DNA of 47,996 bases. It comes from Bacteroidales bacterium (GTDB lineage: Bacteria > Bacteroidota > Bacteroidia > Bacteroidales > JAIOZK01). Below the pieces are notes generated by a model. The model had not been told where the DNA came from. It worked only from the letters and a program-made list of their open reading frames with translations, and did not search any database. Location: assembly GCA_021738625.1 (NCBI GenBank), contig JAIPBS010000029.1, positions 1-47,996 on the forward strand, in the 5' to 3' direction. Made by a program: the position numbers and the translations under genes. Below are positions 35,643 through 43,071 of the stretch, in pieces (positions within the stretch are counted from its first letter, which is position 1; every line of letters starts with the position of its first letter).

Positions 35643-35946
35643 TGTTCAACATGCAATTGATGAAATTGACACCTATTTTGAGAAAAGTCCGAAAACTTAT
35701 CAGCATTACAAGGACAATACACTTTTGAAGCGGGCCATTGAGAGAAATCTTGAAATCATTGGTGAAGCCATCAACCGGATATTGAAAACAGATCCTGAAT
35801 TCCCCTTGACAAACGCCAGAAGAATTGTTGGATTGAGAAACCAGATTATTCATGCTTATGACAATGTTTCTGACGAAAATATTTGGGCAATATTAATAAA
35901 GCACCTCCCAAGATTAAAAACTGAGGTTAATGAATTAATCCGCTAA
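35611..35946 (+). CDS. hepT: HEPN-domain ribonuclease toxin (HepT-like, DUF86)
   Basis: A 111-residue helical HEPN protein with the RNase motif R-x4-H (Arg76, His81) followed by x-Y (Tyr83) in LRNQIIHAY. Tyr in R-x4-H-x-Y is the residue that MntA AMPylates in the characterised Shewanella system, so this pair has every residue needed for that mechanism. The toxin dimer would cleave RNA (tRNA in known examples). Translation begins inside the antitoxin gene. Both active sites look intact, so the module is probably live. Confidence 0.88.
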   Translation: MDERIEKWLFDVQHAIDEIDTYFEKSPKTYQHYKDNTLLKRAIERNLEIIGEAINRILKTDPEFPLTNARRIVGLRNQIIHAYDNVSDENIWAILIKHLPRLKTEVNELIR

Positions 35947-36036
35947 AAAAGTTGGCATTTCGGAAGCTCCGGTCGAATTTTCCGGTTTTGGCACACAAAT
36001 TGAATTCTTTTCAGCAGGCCTTAATTTGTTAAATCT

Positions 36037-36044
36037 TACCTTTG
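36037..36044 (+). promoter_or_regulatory. Promoter -7 element before the ROK kinase gene
   Basis: TACCTTTG matches TAnnTTTG, 14 bp upstream of the ATG at 36059. No properly spaced TTTG was found. Confidence 0.35.
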
Positions 36045-36058
36045 CAAACAAAAATACT

Positions 36059-37162
36059 ATGAACATCAGGCAGGATCAAAGAACGGTGATGACCCTGGAT
36101 GCAGGTGGCACCAAATTCAGTTTTTCGGCCATAAGGGCGGCGGAAGAGATCATCGAACCCATTGTATTATCGGCCAAAGGAGGTCATCTTGAGGATATCC
36201 TGAAAACCATTATAGAAGGGTTTCGGAAGGTCAAATCCCGGTTGGATGAAAAGCCTGTTGCCATCAGCTTTTGCTTTCCCGGTCCGGCGGATTATGATAA
36301 CGGCATCATTGGCGACCTGGAGAATCTGCCTGCTTTCAAAGGAGGGGTACCACTGAAAGATATGCTTGAAGAACACTTTCTCATTCCTGTTTACATCAAC
36401 AACGACGGCGACCTGTTTGCCTATGGTGAGGCCATCGCCGGTTTTCTGCCTGACATCAACGATAAGATCAGGAAGGTTGGGCTCGACAAGCAATATGGAA
36501 ATCTATTGGGTGTGACTTTCGGGACCGGATTCGGCGGAGGCATCGTAAACGATGGACAGTTGTTTTTTGGTGACAATTCAGCTTCAGGGGAGATCAACCG
36601 GAGCAGGAACAAGCTGTATCCCGAAACGACCGTTGAAGAAAGTGTGAGCATACGCGGTGTGCAAAGGGTTTATTGCAGGGAAGCCGGACTGGATTTTAAA
36701 AACCCACCCGAAACAAAAACCATTTTCGATATTGGCAACGGGGAAATTGAGGGGAATAAAGATGCAGCCATCAAAGCCTTTGAAGAACTGGCCATTGTTG
36801 CAGGCGACACCATCGCCAATGCCAGCACGCTGATCGACGGTTTGGTGGTGATCGGCGGCGGCCTGTCGGGAGCCTATCCCCTGTTCCTGCAAAAGATCGT
36901 GGAAGAAATGAATAACGATTTCAGCATACCCAATAGAAAAACCGTTCAGCGTATGGAAATACGCGCATTTAACCTGGAAGATCCAAACGGACTAAAGGAA
37001 TTTCTTAAAGATGAACAGATCATGATCAAAGTTCCTTTCAGTGAAAAGCAGGTTCAATACAATCCTGCAAAAAAGATAGGCGTGGGCATCAGCAAACTGG
37101 GAACCTCAAAGGCGGTTTCGATCGGGGCATATGCATTTGCATTGAACAAACTGGAGGCCTGA
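36059..37162 (+). CDS. ROK-family sugar kinase-like protein
   Basis: A 367-residue ROK-fold protein. The N-terminal phosphate motif is LDAGGTKF (Asp14-Lys19), and the active-site Asp region reads INNDGDLFAYGEA. There is a glycine-rich GVTFGTGFGGGIV and an adenosine motif VVIGGGLSGAYP. The zinc-binding GH-x-C-x-C-x-x-GC motif of most ROK kinases is missing: the stretch after SGEIN has no His/Cys set. The protein is longer than typical ROK kinases (~300), with an insertion near 305-345. It could be a hexose or amino-sugar kinase, or a divergent member with other substrates. The ATG at 36059 (MNIRQDQ) is preferred to an upstream frame extension. Confidence 0.8.
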   Translation: MNIRQDQRTVMTLDAGGTKFSFSAIRAAEEIIEPIVLSAKGGHLEDILKTIIEGFRKVKSRLDEKPVAISFCFPGPADYDNGIIGDLENLPAFKGGVPLKDMLEEHFLIPVYINNDGDLFAYGEAIAGFLPDINDKIRKVGLDKQYGNLLGVTFGTGFGGGIVNDGQLFFGDNSASGEINRSRNKLYPETTVEESVSIRGVQRVYCREAGLDFKNPPETKTIFDIGNGEIEGNKDAAIKAFEELAIVAGDTIANASTLIDGLVVIGGGLSGAYPLFLQKIVEEMNNDFSIPNRKTVQRMEIRAFNLEDPNGLKEFLKDEQIMIKVPFSEKQVQYNPAKKIGVGISKLGTSKAVSIGAYAFALNKLEA

Positions 37163-37180
37163 TCGTTGAATATAATAAAC

Positions 37181-37210
37181 TACCCCACCGCAAAGCAGCG
37201 GGGTATTATA
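37181..37210 (+). terminator. Hairpin after the ROK gene, candidate terminator
   Basis: TACCCC (37181-37186) pairs with GGGGTA (37200-37205), with partial inner pairing GC-AAA-GC, followed by TTATACT. It is 18 bp after the ROK stop. The T-run is short. On the minus strand the same hairpin caps the 57-bp repeat and is followed by TTTATTATAT. Confidence 0.45.
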
Positions 37211-37260
37211 CTGATTCGGAACAGCTTTGCAATGATTGATCTCCTGCTCAAATCGGTATA
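37204..37260 (-). repeat. 57-bp dispersed repeat, copy A
   Basis: On the minus strand this 57-bp stretch (starting TATACCGATTTGAGCAGGAG) aligns without gaps to 41057-41113 with 50 of 57 identities. The ends are inverted: TATACCG at one end, CAGTATA (one mismatch) at the other. An extra shared block ATTTATACTGAATCTTAT precedes it. The two copies are in opposite orientation, about 3.8 kb apart. Confidence 0.8.
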
Positions 37261-37290
37261 AGATTCAGTATAAATGAAATAATGAAAAAC

Positions 37291-37331
37291 GCCCCTAGGG
37301 GCGGGGAATGAACCCTTATACGCCTCAGGCG
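37291..37331. repeat. Two GC-rich palindromes between the ROK and hydrolase genes
   Basis: GCCCCTAGGGGC (37291-37302) is a perfect 12-bp palindrome. CGCCT-C-AGGCG (37321-37331) is a 5-bp hairpin. Between them lies GGGGAATGAACCC. On the minus strand the first palindrome is followed by GTTTTTC, so it could terminate minus-strand transcription entering from the right. They appear to be the outer part of the same composite element as the 57-bp repeat. Confidence 0.5.
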
Positions 37332-37352
37332 GATTAAAAAAGACTACTTCTT

Positions 37353-38192
37353 ATGAAACTTCATAAAATCCATACTGGGAATTTTAAACTCGATGGCGGA
37401 GCCATGTTCGGCGTAGTGCCCAAAGTGTTGTGGCAAAAAGCTTATCCATGCGATGAAAACAACCTCTGCAACTGGGCCATGCGCTGCCTGCTTGTGGAAG
37501 ATGAAGACCGCCTGGTGCTTATCGACAATGGTTTAGGCGATAAGCAGGATGAAAAATTCCTGAGGCATTACCATCTGAATGGTGACGACAGTCTTGAAAA
37601 ATCCCTGTCGGAGAAAGGCTTTAAGAAAGAAGACATCACCGATGTGATCCTTACCCATCTGCATTTTGACCATTGCGGGGGAAGTATTGCATATTCAGAT
37701 GACGGCAAATCCTTCAAACTCGCTTTTCCGAATGCAACTTACCACACCAGCCGAAAACAATACGAATGGGCCACCCATCCCAACCAACGGGAGAAAGCAT
37801 CTTTTCTGAAAGAAAACATCTTACCCATCGAAGAAAGCGGACAACTTAACCTGGTCAATGAAGAAGGGGAACTATTGCATAACATAGATATCAAGCTTTA
37901 TCACGGGCATACCGAGGCACAGGTGATACCCCATATCAATTACAATGGGAAGACAGTGGTTTTCATGGCCGATCTAATGCCTTCCACGGCGCATATACCC
38001 ATGCCCTGGATTATGGCTTTTGACGTGAGGCCGCTCCAAACTCTCAAAGACAAAGATCGATTTTATAAGGAAGCGATTGAAAATGATTATATCCTTTATT
38101 TTGAGCACGACCTTAATAATGAATGCGCAAGCTTGCATCAAACAAAGAAAGGGGTGCGGGTGAAGGAAACTTTTAAGCTGGCGGATATTTAA
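37353..38192 (+). CDS. Metallo-beta-lactamase-fold hydrolase
   Basis: A 279-residue MBL-fold protein of the lactonase/AHL-hydrolase-like group. The zinc motif HxHxDH is complete (THLHFDHCGG, His102, His104, Asp106, His107). A further His (HTSRKQYEWA), the bridging Asp in VFMADLMP, and a late His (YFEHDL) complete the set. There is no signal peptide. The N-terminal GNFKLDGGAMFGVVPK is typical of this subgroup, which includes quorum-quenching lactonases as well as enzymes of unknown substrate. It converges on the DUF6125 gene with a 4-bp overlap. Confidence 0.88.
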   Translation: MKLHKIHTGNFKLDGGAMFGVVPKVLWQKAYPCDENNLCNWAMRCLLVEDEDRLVLIDNGLGDKQDEKFLRHYHLNGDDSLEKSLSEKGFKKEDITDVILTHLHFDHCGGSIAYSDDGKSFKLAFPNATYHTSRKQYEWATHPNQREKASFLKENILPIEESGQLNLVNEEGELLHNIDIKLYHGHTEAQVIPHINYNGKTVVFMADLMPSTAHIPMPWIMAFDVRPLQTLKDKDRFYKEAIENDYILYFEHDLNNECASLHQTKKGVRVKETFKLADI

Positions 38193-38920
38193 GAATCAAG
38201 ACCAAACCTCCAGGCGCAAAACCATTCTTCCGGATGCGGATCAGGCGGGCAACCGATACATTCGGTCTTTATGCGCGAATCAATGGCTTCTGCAAAGGTT
38301 GAATATTCAACCAAGCCTCCCGATTTGCAGGGATAATCGTCCAGGCCTTTTCGCTTGCGGGCGCTTTGCACACGGCAATCGTTCATTTTAAACACAAAGC
38401 TGTTTTCAGATTCATCCTCAAAACTTTGCTCGTTAACATAGGCATACAACCTGTTGTTGAGGGCTTTCTTTAATCCTTCCAGGCCAGGGTTTTCACCCAG
38501 ACCCAAAAGCCGCTTTATCGACCAGGCCTCGAAGGGCGAGAACTGGGCCCAGGTGCTGTCGTTGCATCGCTTGGCATCGTACATCCCGCGACTGAATTCC
38601 ACCGCCTGGAACCAGATCCCATCGTTGGCCAGCCAGTTTACAGCCACCGAACGGCAAAGGGCTTCCATTTTTTCAGGGTCCATATTAAGCATGGGTTCGG
38701 GGACATCTTCATCCATTTCAAAACCAAGAACCTTCCCAAGCCGCTTCATCTGAATTGCATAACTTTTACTGTGCGCTTCCTTCATTATGCCAAGCGCTAT
38801 TTCACGGCCGAACTGATGTTGCACTTCTGAAAACCACATGGCGTGATGCATCAGGGTGCGATGCCAGAAATCCAGGATCATCCTCGCCGTTTGTTTCTTC
38901 TCATTCAAATTCTTATTCAT
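38189..38920 (-). CDS. DUF6125-type cysteine-rich cytosolic protein
   Basis: A 243-residue protein with no signal peptide or membrane segment. Its C-terminal half holds spaced Cys residues and conserved-looking words (NDCRVQSARKRKG, DYPCKSGG, TECIGCPPDPHPEEWFCAW). This resembles DUF6125/L-2-amino-thiazoline-4-carboxylate hydrolase-like proteins found in anaerobes. The Cys cluster could hold a metal or be catalytic; I cannot say which. Its ATG overlaps the HMG-CoA lyase stop by 8 bp (ATGAATAA), implying coupled translation and a link to acyl-CoA catabolism. Confidence 0.65.
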   Translation of the reverse strand: MNKNLNEKKQTARMILDFWHRTLMHHAMWFSEVQHQFGREIALGIMKEAHSKSYAIQMKRLGKVLGFEMDEDVPEPMLNMDPEKMEALCRSVAVNWLANDGIWFQAVEFSRGMYDAKRCNDSTWAQFSPFEAWSIKRLLGLGENPGLEGLKKALNNRLYAYVNEQSFEDESENSFVFKMNDCRVQSARKRKGLDDYPCKSGGLVEYSTFAEAIDSRIKTECIGCPPDPHPEEWFCAWRFGLDS

Positions 38921-39767
38921 ACTGCTTTATTTCATTTGCAATTCGTGCTGCCTGATACAATTTCTCTTTATCTATAAAAAAAGGAATCTCTTTTTCCTCA
39001 AAATAATGTAATAAGTCGAAGGTGTCGAGGTTGCTCAACATCTCTTTGCCGGTCATGGGGCAACCTCCCAAACCGCCAACCACCGTGTCGAATCTGCGGC
39101 AACCGGCTTTGTATGCTGCATCGGTTTTGGCATACCAATCATTACTTGTGGCATGAAGATGAAAACCGAATTCAACCTTTGGAAAATCTTTGATCAGCCT
39201 GCCATAAACTTCTGAAATCTGTTGCGGGTTGGATTCTCCCGTGATGTCGCTAACAGGAATGATGCGCAAGCCGATATCGAAAAGTTTTTTCACCCACCTT
39301 TCGAGCAAATCATAGTTCCAGGGATCGCCATAAGGATTTCCAAATCCCATCGAAATATAGATGATCATTTCCTTTCCGGCCTGTAAAGAAAGGTCCATCA
39401 TCTTTTTGATCATATCAAAACTTTCGTTGAGATTTTTTCGGATATTCTTTATTAAAAAAGTTTCGGATATCGAAAAAGGAAAAGAAATATGGTCAATGGC
39501 ATCAAACTTCACAGCTTCCTGAACACCATCGGTGTTACCAACCAAGACCATCACTTTGGTATGGGAGTCGCTCAGGTCGATCTTTCTTAAGACAGTATCC
39601 GTGTCTTTTAATTGGGGGATGGCTTTGGAAGATACGAAGCTTCCAACCTCTAATGTATCAAAACCAACCCTAAGCAGGGCATTGATGTAGTCAACTTTTT
39701 TTTTCGTTTGAATAAATTGCCTCAAACCCTGTATCCCATCTCGTGGTGTTTCGATGATTTTCAGCAT
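38913..39767 (-). CDS. Hydroxymethylglutaryl-CoA lyase
   Basis: A 284-residue HMG-CoA lyase, which splits HMG-CoA into acetyl-CoA and acetoacetate at the end of leucine breakdown. The fold's metal/catalytic set is visible: Asp in PRDGIQ (N-terminus), Glu in EVGSFVSSKAIPQ, the HxH ligand pair in GFHLHATSND, and the catalytic loop GLGGCP with its Cys. It is a bit short compared with 295-320 in characterised enzymes, but no motif is missing. It overlaps the DUF6125 gene by 8 bp and lies downstream of a lyase paralogue from which a terminator separates it. Confidence 0.88.
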   Translation of the reverse strand: MLKIIETPRDGIQGLRQFIQTKKKVDYINALLRVGFDTLEVGSFVSSKAIPQLKDTDTVLRKIDLSDSHTKVMVLVGNTDGVQEAVKFDAIDHISFPFSISETFLIKNIRKNLNESFDMIKKMMDLSLQAGKEMIIYISMGFGNPYGDPWNYDLLERWVKKLFDIGLRIIPVSDITGESNPQQISEVYGRLIKDFPKVEFGFHLHATSNDWYAKTDAAYKAGCRRFDTVVGGLGGCPMTGKEMLSNLDTFDLLHYFEEKEIPFFIDKEKLYQAARIANEIKQYE

Positions 39768-39783
39768 AACAATTCAGGGATTA

Positions 39784-39820
39784 AAAAACCCCTGACCAAT
39801 CACTGAGCAGGGGTTTTTAT
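39784..39820 (-). terminator. Intrinsic terminator between the two lyase genes
   Basis: CCCCTG (39789-39794) pairs with CAGGGG (39808-39813). It is flanked by AAAAAA on one side and TTTTT on the other, so the stem extends through A-T pairs and can work in either direction. On the minus strand it directly follows the 39829-40839 gene. Confidence 0.75.
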
Positions 39821-39828
39821 TCATAGGG

Positions 39829-40839
39829 TTATTTTCTTCCTGTCAATTCTTTTGGGATGCGACCGTTTTTTATGGCTTCGGAGCGCAATCTCCGTCCCAG
39901 GATTTTTTCGAGCATATTTCCGACCTGAAGAACTTTATCGATATCCACACCGGTATCAATGCCCATTTCATCCATCATTACGATCATGTCCTCTGTTGAA
40001 ACCAAACCCACAATATTTGGGTCATTATAATAGTATGCACCTGTTCCGCTCACAGGCACTCCACTTACAAAATTAGCAGGCTGACCGCCTGTGCCACCCA
40101 GGGTAGATTCATAATTGGTGATACCGGCCTGCAAAGCTGCCAGGACATTTGCCAGTCCCCATCCCCTGGTAGTATGAAAATGCGCGATGTGTTTTTCCGG
40201 TTTGGGTATGGCATCCAGCAACATTGAAAAATAATCGTAAACCCTGTCGGGCGAAGCGGAGCCGTCATGGTCGGCATGTTCAACGTCATCGGCGCCGATA
40301 TCCAGCCATCGTTGGGTAAACTCGATGGCTTTCTTCATATCCGTCGGACCTTCGATTGGACAGCCCCAGATGGTGCTTACCGTTCCGTTGACCAGGATTC
40401 CTGCATCATGACATTTGGGAATATATTCCTCGCACATTTTCCAGTATTCGTCAATGCTGAGGCCTGAATTCTTTTTTTGATGGGATTCGCTTGTAGATAC
40501 CATAACAAGTATTCGATTCACGCCAAACCCATCTTTTTTGGCCTGAATGGCTCTTTCGATCGACCTTTCCCTGATGGTAACGGCCGTCAGGGTAACCTGG
40601 TCAAGCAAATGCTTAACCCTCTTACTTTTGTGCAGTTTCTTCATCAACTCGTCTGCATCTTTAAACTGAGGCATGCCTTTGGGATTGCCGAAATTTGTTG
40701 TTTCAACATTCCTGAATCCGGCTAAAATCAATTGCTCCAAAACCCACAATTTGGCATCAGTGGGAACAAAGATCTCTTCATGCTGAAAACCATCACGCAC
40801 AGTGATATCGCCAATTCGGACTTTCTTAGGATACTCCAT
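39829..40839 (-). CDS. HMG-CoA lyase-like protein lacking the catalytic Cys
   Basis: A 336-residue TIM-barrel protein of the HMGL-like superfamily (HMG-CoA lyase, isopropylmalate synthase, carboxyltransferase domains). It retains ITVRDGFQHE with the metal Asp, ETTNFGNPKGMPQ, and the HxH pair (AHFHTTRGWG). The lyase loop GLGGCP is replaced by GGTGGQP (ESTLGGTGGQPAN), so the catalytic Cys is Gln. It is probably not a true HMG-CoA lyase; an aldol-type condensation/cleavage of another acyl-CoA or keto acid is possible. It is the first gene of the minus arm of the leucine-type cluster and has its own terminator. Confidence 0.75.
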   Translation of the reverse strand: MEYPKKVRIGDITVRDGFQHEEIFVPTDAKLWVLEQLILAGFRNVETTNFGNPKGMPQFKDADELMKKLHKSKRVKHLLDQVTLTAVTIRERSIERAIQAKKDGFGVNRILVMVSTSESHQKKNSGLSIDEYWKMCEEYIPKCHDAGILVNGTVSTIWGCPIEGPTDMKKAIEFTQRWLDIGADDVEHADHDGSASPDRVYDYFSMLLDAIPKPEKHIAHFHTTRGWGLANVLAALQAGITNYESTLGGTGGQPANFVSGVPVSGTGAYYYNDPNIVGLVSTEDMIVMMDEMGIDTGVDIDKVLQVGNMLEKILGRRLRSEAIKNGRIPKELTGRK

Positions 40840-41056
40840 ATAATTCTTTTTTTGGTTAATAATAAGTTAACAGATTATGATTACAGCACTAAGATATATA
40901 TTTTTTTTATACTGAAACCGCCATCTCGCAGTGGATAAAAAAGTTATTTATATCCGTTAAAAATTTGCCTTTTTTTGATACTTCAATGGCAATGAGCCTT
41001 TTTAATTTATACTGAATCTTATTAAAAACGCAGGGCATTTTTCTGTTAGATTCAGT

Positions 41057-41113
41057 TATACCGATAGGAGCAGGAGGTCAATCATTGCAAATCCGTTCCG
41101 AACCGGTATAATA
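41057..41113 (+). repeat. 57-bp dispersed repeat, copy B
   Basis: It aligns without gaps to copy A (37204-37260, opposite strand), 50 of 57 identical. It has 8-bp terminal inverted repeats TTATACCG (from 41056) and CGGTATAA (to 41111). It is preceded by a 9-bp inverted repeat hairpin that copy A lacks, and by a shared ATTTATACTGAATCTTAT block. No transposase gene is near, as expected for a MITE-like or REP-like element. Confidence 0.8.
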
Positions 41114-41134
41114 TCATGGTTTGCCGGTTTTTTT
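41101..41134 (+). terminator. Terminator-like hairpin at the end of repeat copy B
   Basis: AACCGG (41101-41106) pairs with CCGGTT (41124-41129) around a 17-nt loop, followed by a run of T to 41134. Copy A also ends in a hairpin, so a hairpin end may be part of the element. Confidence 0.45.
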
Positions 41135-41243
41135 ACATCATATTTTCGGAAGGTCCGGGTATGTTTCCACAACATGCAAATTTTCTGACGAATAGATTTT
41201 TTTCTTATAATTGCAATGGTTAAGCTCTATAAAAAGTGGGCTA

Positions 41244-41269
41244 AATACTTTACCGGCTAATAAAGTATT
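41244..41269. promoter_or_regulatory. 9-8-9 inverted repeat, candidate operator before the carboxyltransferase gene
   Basis: AATACTTTA (41244-41252) and TAAAGTATT (41261-41269) are perfect inverted repeats with an 8-bp spacer, 39 bp upstream of the GTG start. The symmetry and length are those of a dimeric repressor site (TetR- or GntR-like). No regulator gene of that type is in the window. Confidence 0.45.
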
Positions 41270-41307
41270 GAAAAGAAGATATTTAGGTATAATCAAATTT
41301 ATAAATT

Positions 41308-42915
41308 GTGTTTAGAATAAACTCAAAGATCGACGTCAATTCCGATGAGTTCAAACAGAACAAAGAAGAATTCATGAAATTGCTCCTTAACTACAGGAGC
41401 ATTCACAGAAAAATCGCAAAGGGAGGCCCTGAGAAAGCCATCAAAAAACACAAGGAAAGAGGCAAGCTACTTGCCCGGGAACGGGTTGAAAAACTCTGTG
41501 ATCCCAATACTCCTTTCCTGGAATTGTCTCCCCTGGCAGCATACGATATCATGGATAACGAACATCCCTCAGCCGGTATCGTCACCGGGATAGGGATCAT
41601 CCATGGCCGTGAAACGGTGATCATCGCCAATGACGCCACGGTGAAGGGAGGCACCTATATCAAAGAAACCATCAAAAAACATCTCAGGGCGCAAGAAATC
41701 GCGATGGAGAACAATTTGCCCTGCGTTTACATGGTGGATTCAGGCGGTGTTTTTTTACCTGAGCAGGCCAATGTCTTCCCTGACCGGGATCACTTCGGCA
41801 GGTTTTTCTACAACCAGGCCAGGCTCTCTGCTATGGGCGTTCCTCAGATCGCCATCGTGATGGGATCCTGCACGGCCGGGGGCGCCTATGTGCCTGCCAT
41901 GAGCGATGAAACCATCATTGTAAAGGAACAGGGAACCATTTTCCTGGGCGGTCCTCCGCTGGTGAAAGCTGCAACTGGCGAGGTTGTTACCCCCGAAGAA
42001 CTCGGTGGCGCCGATGTGCATACTTCCATTTCCGGTGTTGCCGATCATTTTGCGGAAAATGACGTGCATGCCATTCAGATTTGCCGGAATATTTTTCATA
42101 ATCTCGATTACAGGAAAAAGCAGGTCTTGAACATCGAGCCTATTGAAGATCCTTATTACGATCCTGAGGAATTATACGGAATCGCCCCGGTCGATCTGAA
42201 AAAGCAAATAGACGCCAGGGAAGTAATCGCACGTATAGTAGATGGTAGTCGTTTCCATGAATTCAAAGAACGATATGGAAAAACCCTGGTTACCGGATTT
42301 GCCAATATTATGGGATATCCGGTAGGGATACTTGCCAACAATGGCGTTCTGTTCTCCGAATCGGCTCTGAAAGGTGCGCACTTCATCGAACTCTGCACCT
42401 CCAGAAAAATTCCGTTGATCTTCCTTCAGAATATCACTGGTTTTATAGTCGGCAAACAATACGAACGGGGTGGCATCGCCAAGGACGGCGCCAAGATGGT
42501 ACATGCCGTGGCCAATGCAAACGTTCCCAAATTCACCGTGATCTTCGGCGGTTCATTCGGAGCGGGTAACTACGGAATGGCGGGACGAGCCTATAGCCCG
42601 CGCCTGCTTTTCATGTGGCCCAATGCCAAAATCTCCGTAATGGGTGGCATGCAGGCAGCAGGTGTGCTGACAACAGTAAAGGAGGACCAATACAAAGCCA
42701 AAGGCAAGGATATGCCGGAGGAAGAAAAAGAAAAGCTCAGAAGCAAGATCATTGAAAAATATGAACACGAAGGTTCGGCTTATTATAGCACGGCCAGGCT
42801 CTGGGACGACGGCATGCTCGATCCGGTCGACACCAGAAAAGTGCTTGCCCTGGGCATCTCAGCATCATTGAACAAAATGATCGATGATCAGAAGTTTGGC
42901 GTGTTTAGAATGTAA
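41308..42915 (+). CDS. Acyl-CoA carboxyltransferase, methylcrotonyl-CoA carboxylase beta type
   Basis: A 535-residue biotin-dependent carboxyltransferase with N- and C-terminal crotonase-like halves. The wording of key blocks ([76 protein letters not shown]) is that of methylcrotonyl-CoA carboxylase beta subunits rather than propionyl-CoA ones. It would move CO2 from carboxybiotin onto methylcrotonyl-CoA, giving methylglutaconyl-CoA. The start is GTG at 41308, with no earlier start in frame. The usual partner, MccA with biotin carboxylase and biotin carrier domains, is absent. A biotin carrier instead occurs in the fusion protein at 44027. Confidence 0.92.
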   Translation: MFRINSKIDVNSDEFKQNKEEFMKLLLNYRSIHRKIAKGGPEKAIKKHKERGKLLARERVEKLCDPNTPFLELSPLAAYDIMDNEHPSAGIVTGIGIIHGRETVIIANDATVKGGTYIKETIKKHLRAQEIAMENNLPCVYMVDSGGVFLPEQANVFPDRDHFGRFFYNQARLSAMGVPQIAIVMGSCTAGGAYVPAMSDETIIVKEQGTIFLGGPPLVKAATGEVVTPEELGGADVHTSISGVADHFAENDVHAIQICRNIFHNLDYRKKQVLNIEPIEDPYYDPEELYGIAPVDLKKQIDAREVIARIVDGSRFHEFKERYGKTLVTGFANIMGYPVGILANNGVLFSESALKGAHFIELCTSRKIPLIFLQNITGFIVGKQYERGGIAKDGAKMVHAVANANVPKFTVIFGGSFGAGNYGMAGRAYSPRLLFMWPNAKISVMGGMQAAGVLTTVKEDQYKAKGKDMPEEEKEKLRSKIIEKYEHEGSAYYSTARLWDDGMLDPVDTRKVLALGISASLNKMIDDQKFGVFRM

Positions 42916-42917
42916 CC

Positions 42918-42965
42918 GGATGTCGGAGCGAAGCGGAGATCCCGATAGCGTAGCGTATCGGGACT
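42918..42965 (+). repeat. 48-bp hairpin repeat, copy 1
   Basis: The unit begins GGATGTCGGAGCGAAGCGGA and contains the inverted repeat CCCGATA (42941-42947)/TATCGGG (42956-42962) around an 8-nt loop. It differs from copy 2 at one base. It is followed by GGATACT-GGATGCT-GGAT, a short heptad-like tail that also follows copy 3 in part. Confidence 0.85.
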
Positions 42966-42985
42966 GGATACTGGATGCTGGATAA

Positions 42986-43069
42986 ACATTGAACTTTAAA
43001 CATTGAACTTTAAACATTAAACTTTGAACATTAAACTTTGAACATTAACCTTTGAACATCAAACATAAC
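42986..43069 (+). repeat. Six-unit 14-bp tandem array before the hydratase gene
   Basis: The units are ACATTGAACTTTAA twice, ACATTAAACTTTGA twice, ACATTAACCTTTGA and ACATCAAACATAAC, ending 2 bp before the ATG at 43072. The array therefore forms the entire leader of this gene. Being 14 bp long it can slip by unit loss or gain, and the leader length would change. Confidence 0.9.
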
Positions 43070-43071
43070 AC

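Larger units (their letters stand above)
40840..41307. other. Divergent intergenic region of the acyl-CoA catabolic cluster
   Basis: This 468-bp gene-free stretch separates the lyase-like gene (minus) from the carboxyltransferase gene (plus). It holds a 9-bp inverted repeat ACTGAATCT/AGATTCAGT (41011-41019 and 41048-41056), copy B of the 57-bp repeat with a terminator-like end, and a 9-8-9 inverted repeat close to the carboxyltransferase start. A weak -7 box TATAATTG is at 41206-41213. I see no small reading frame worth calling. Confidence 0.7.
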
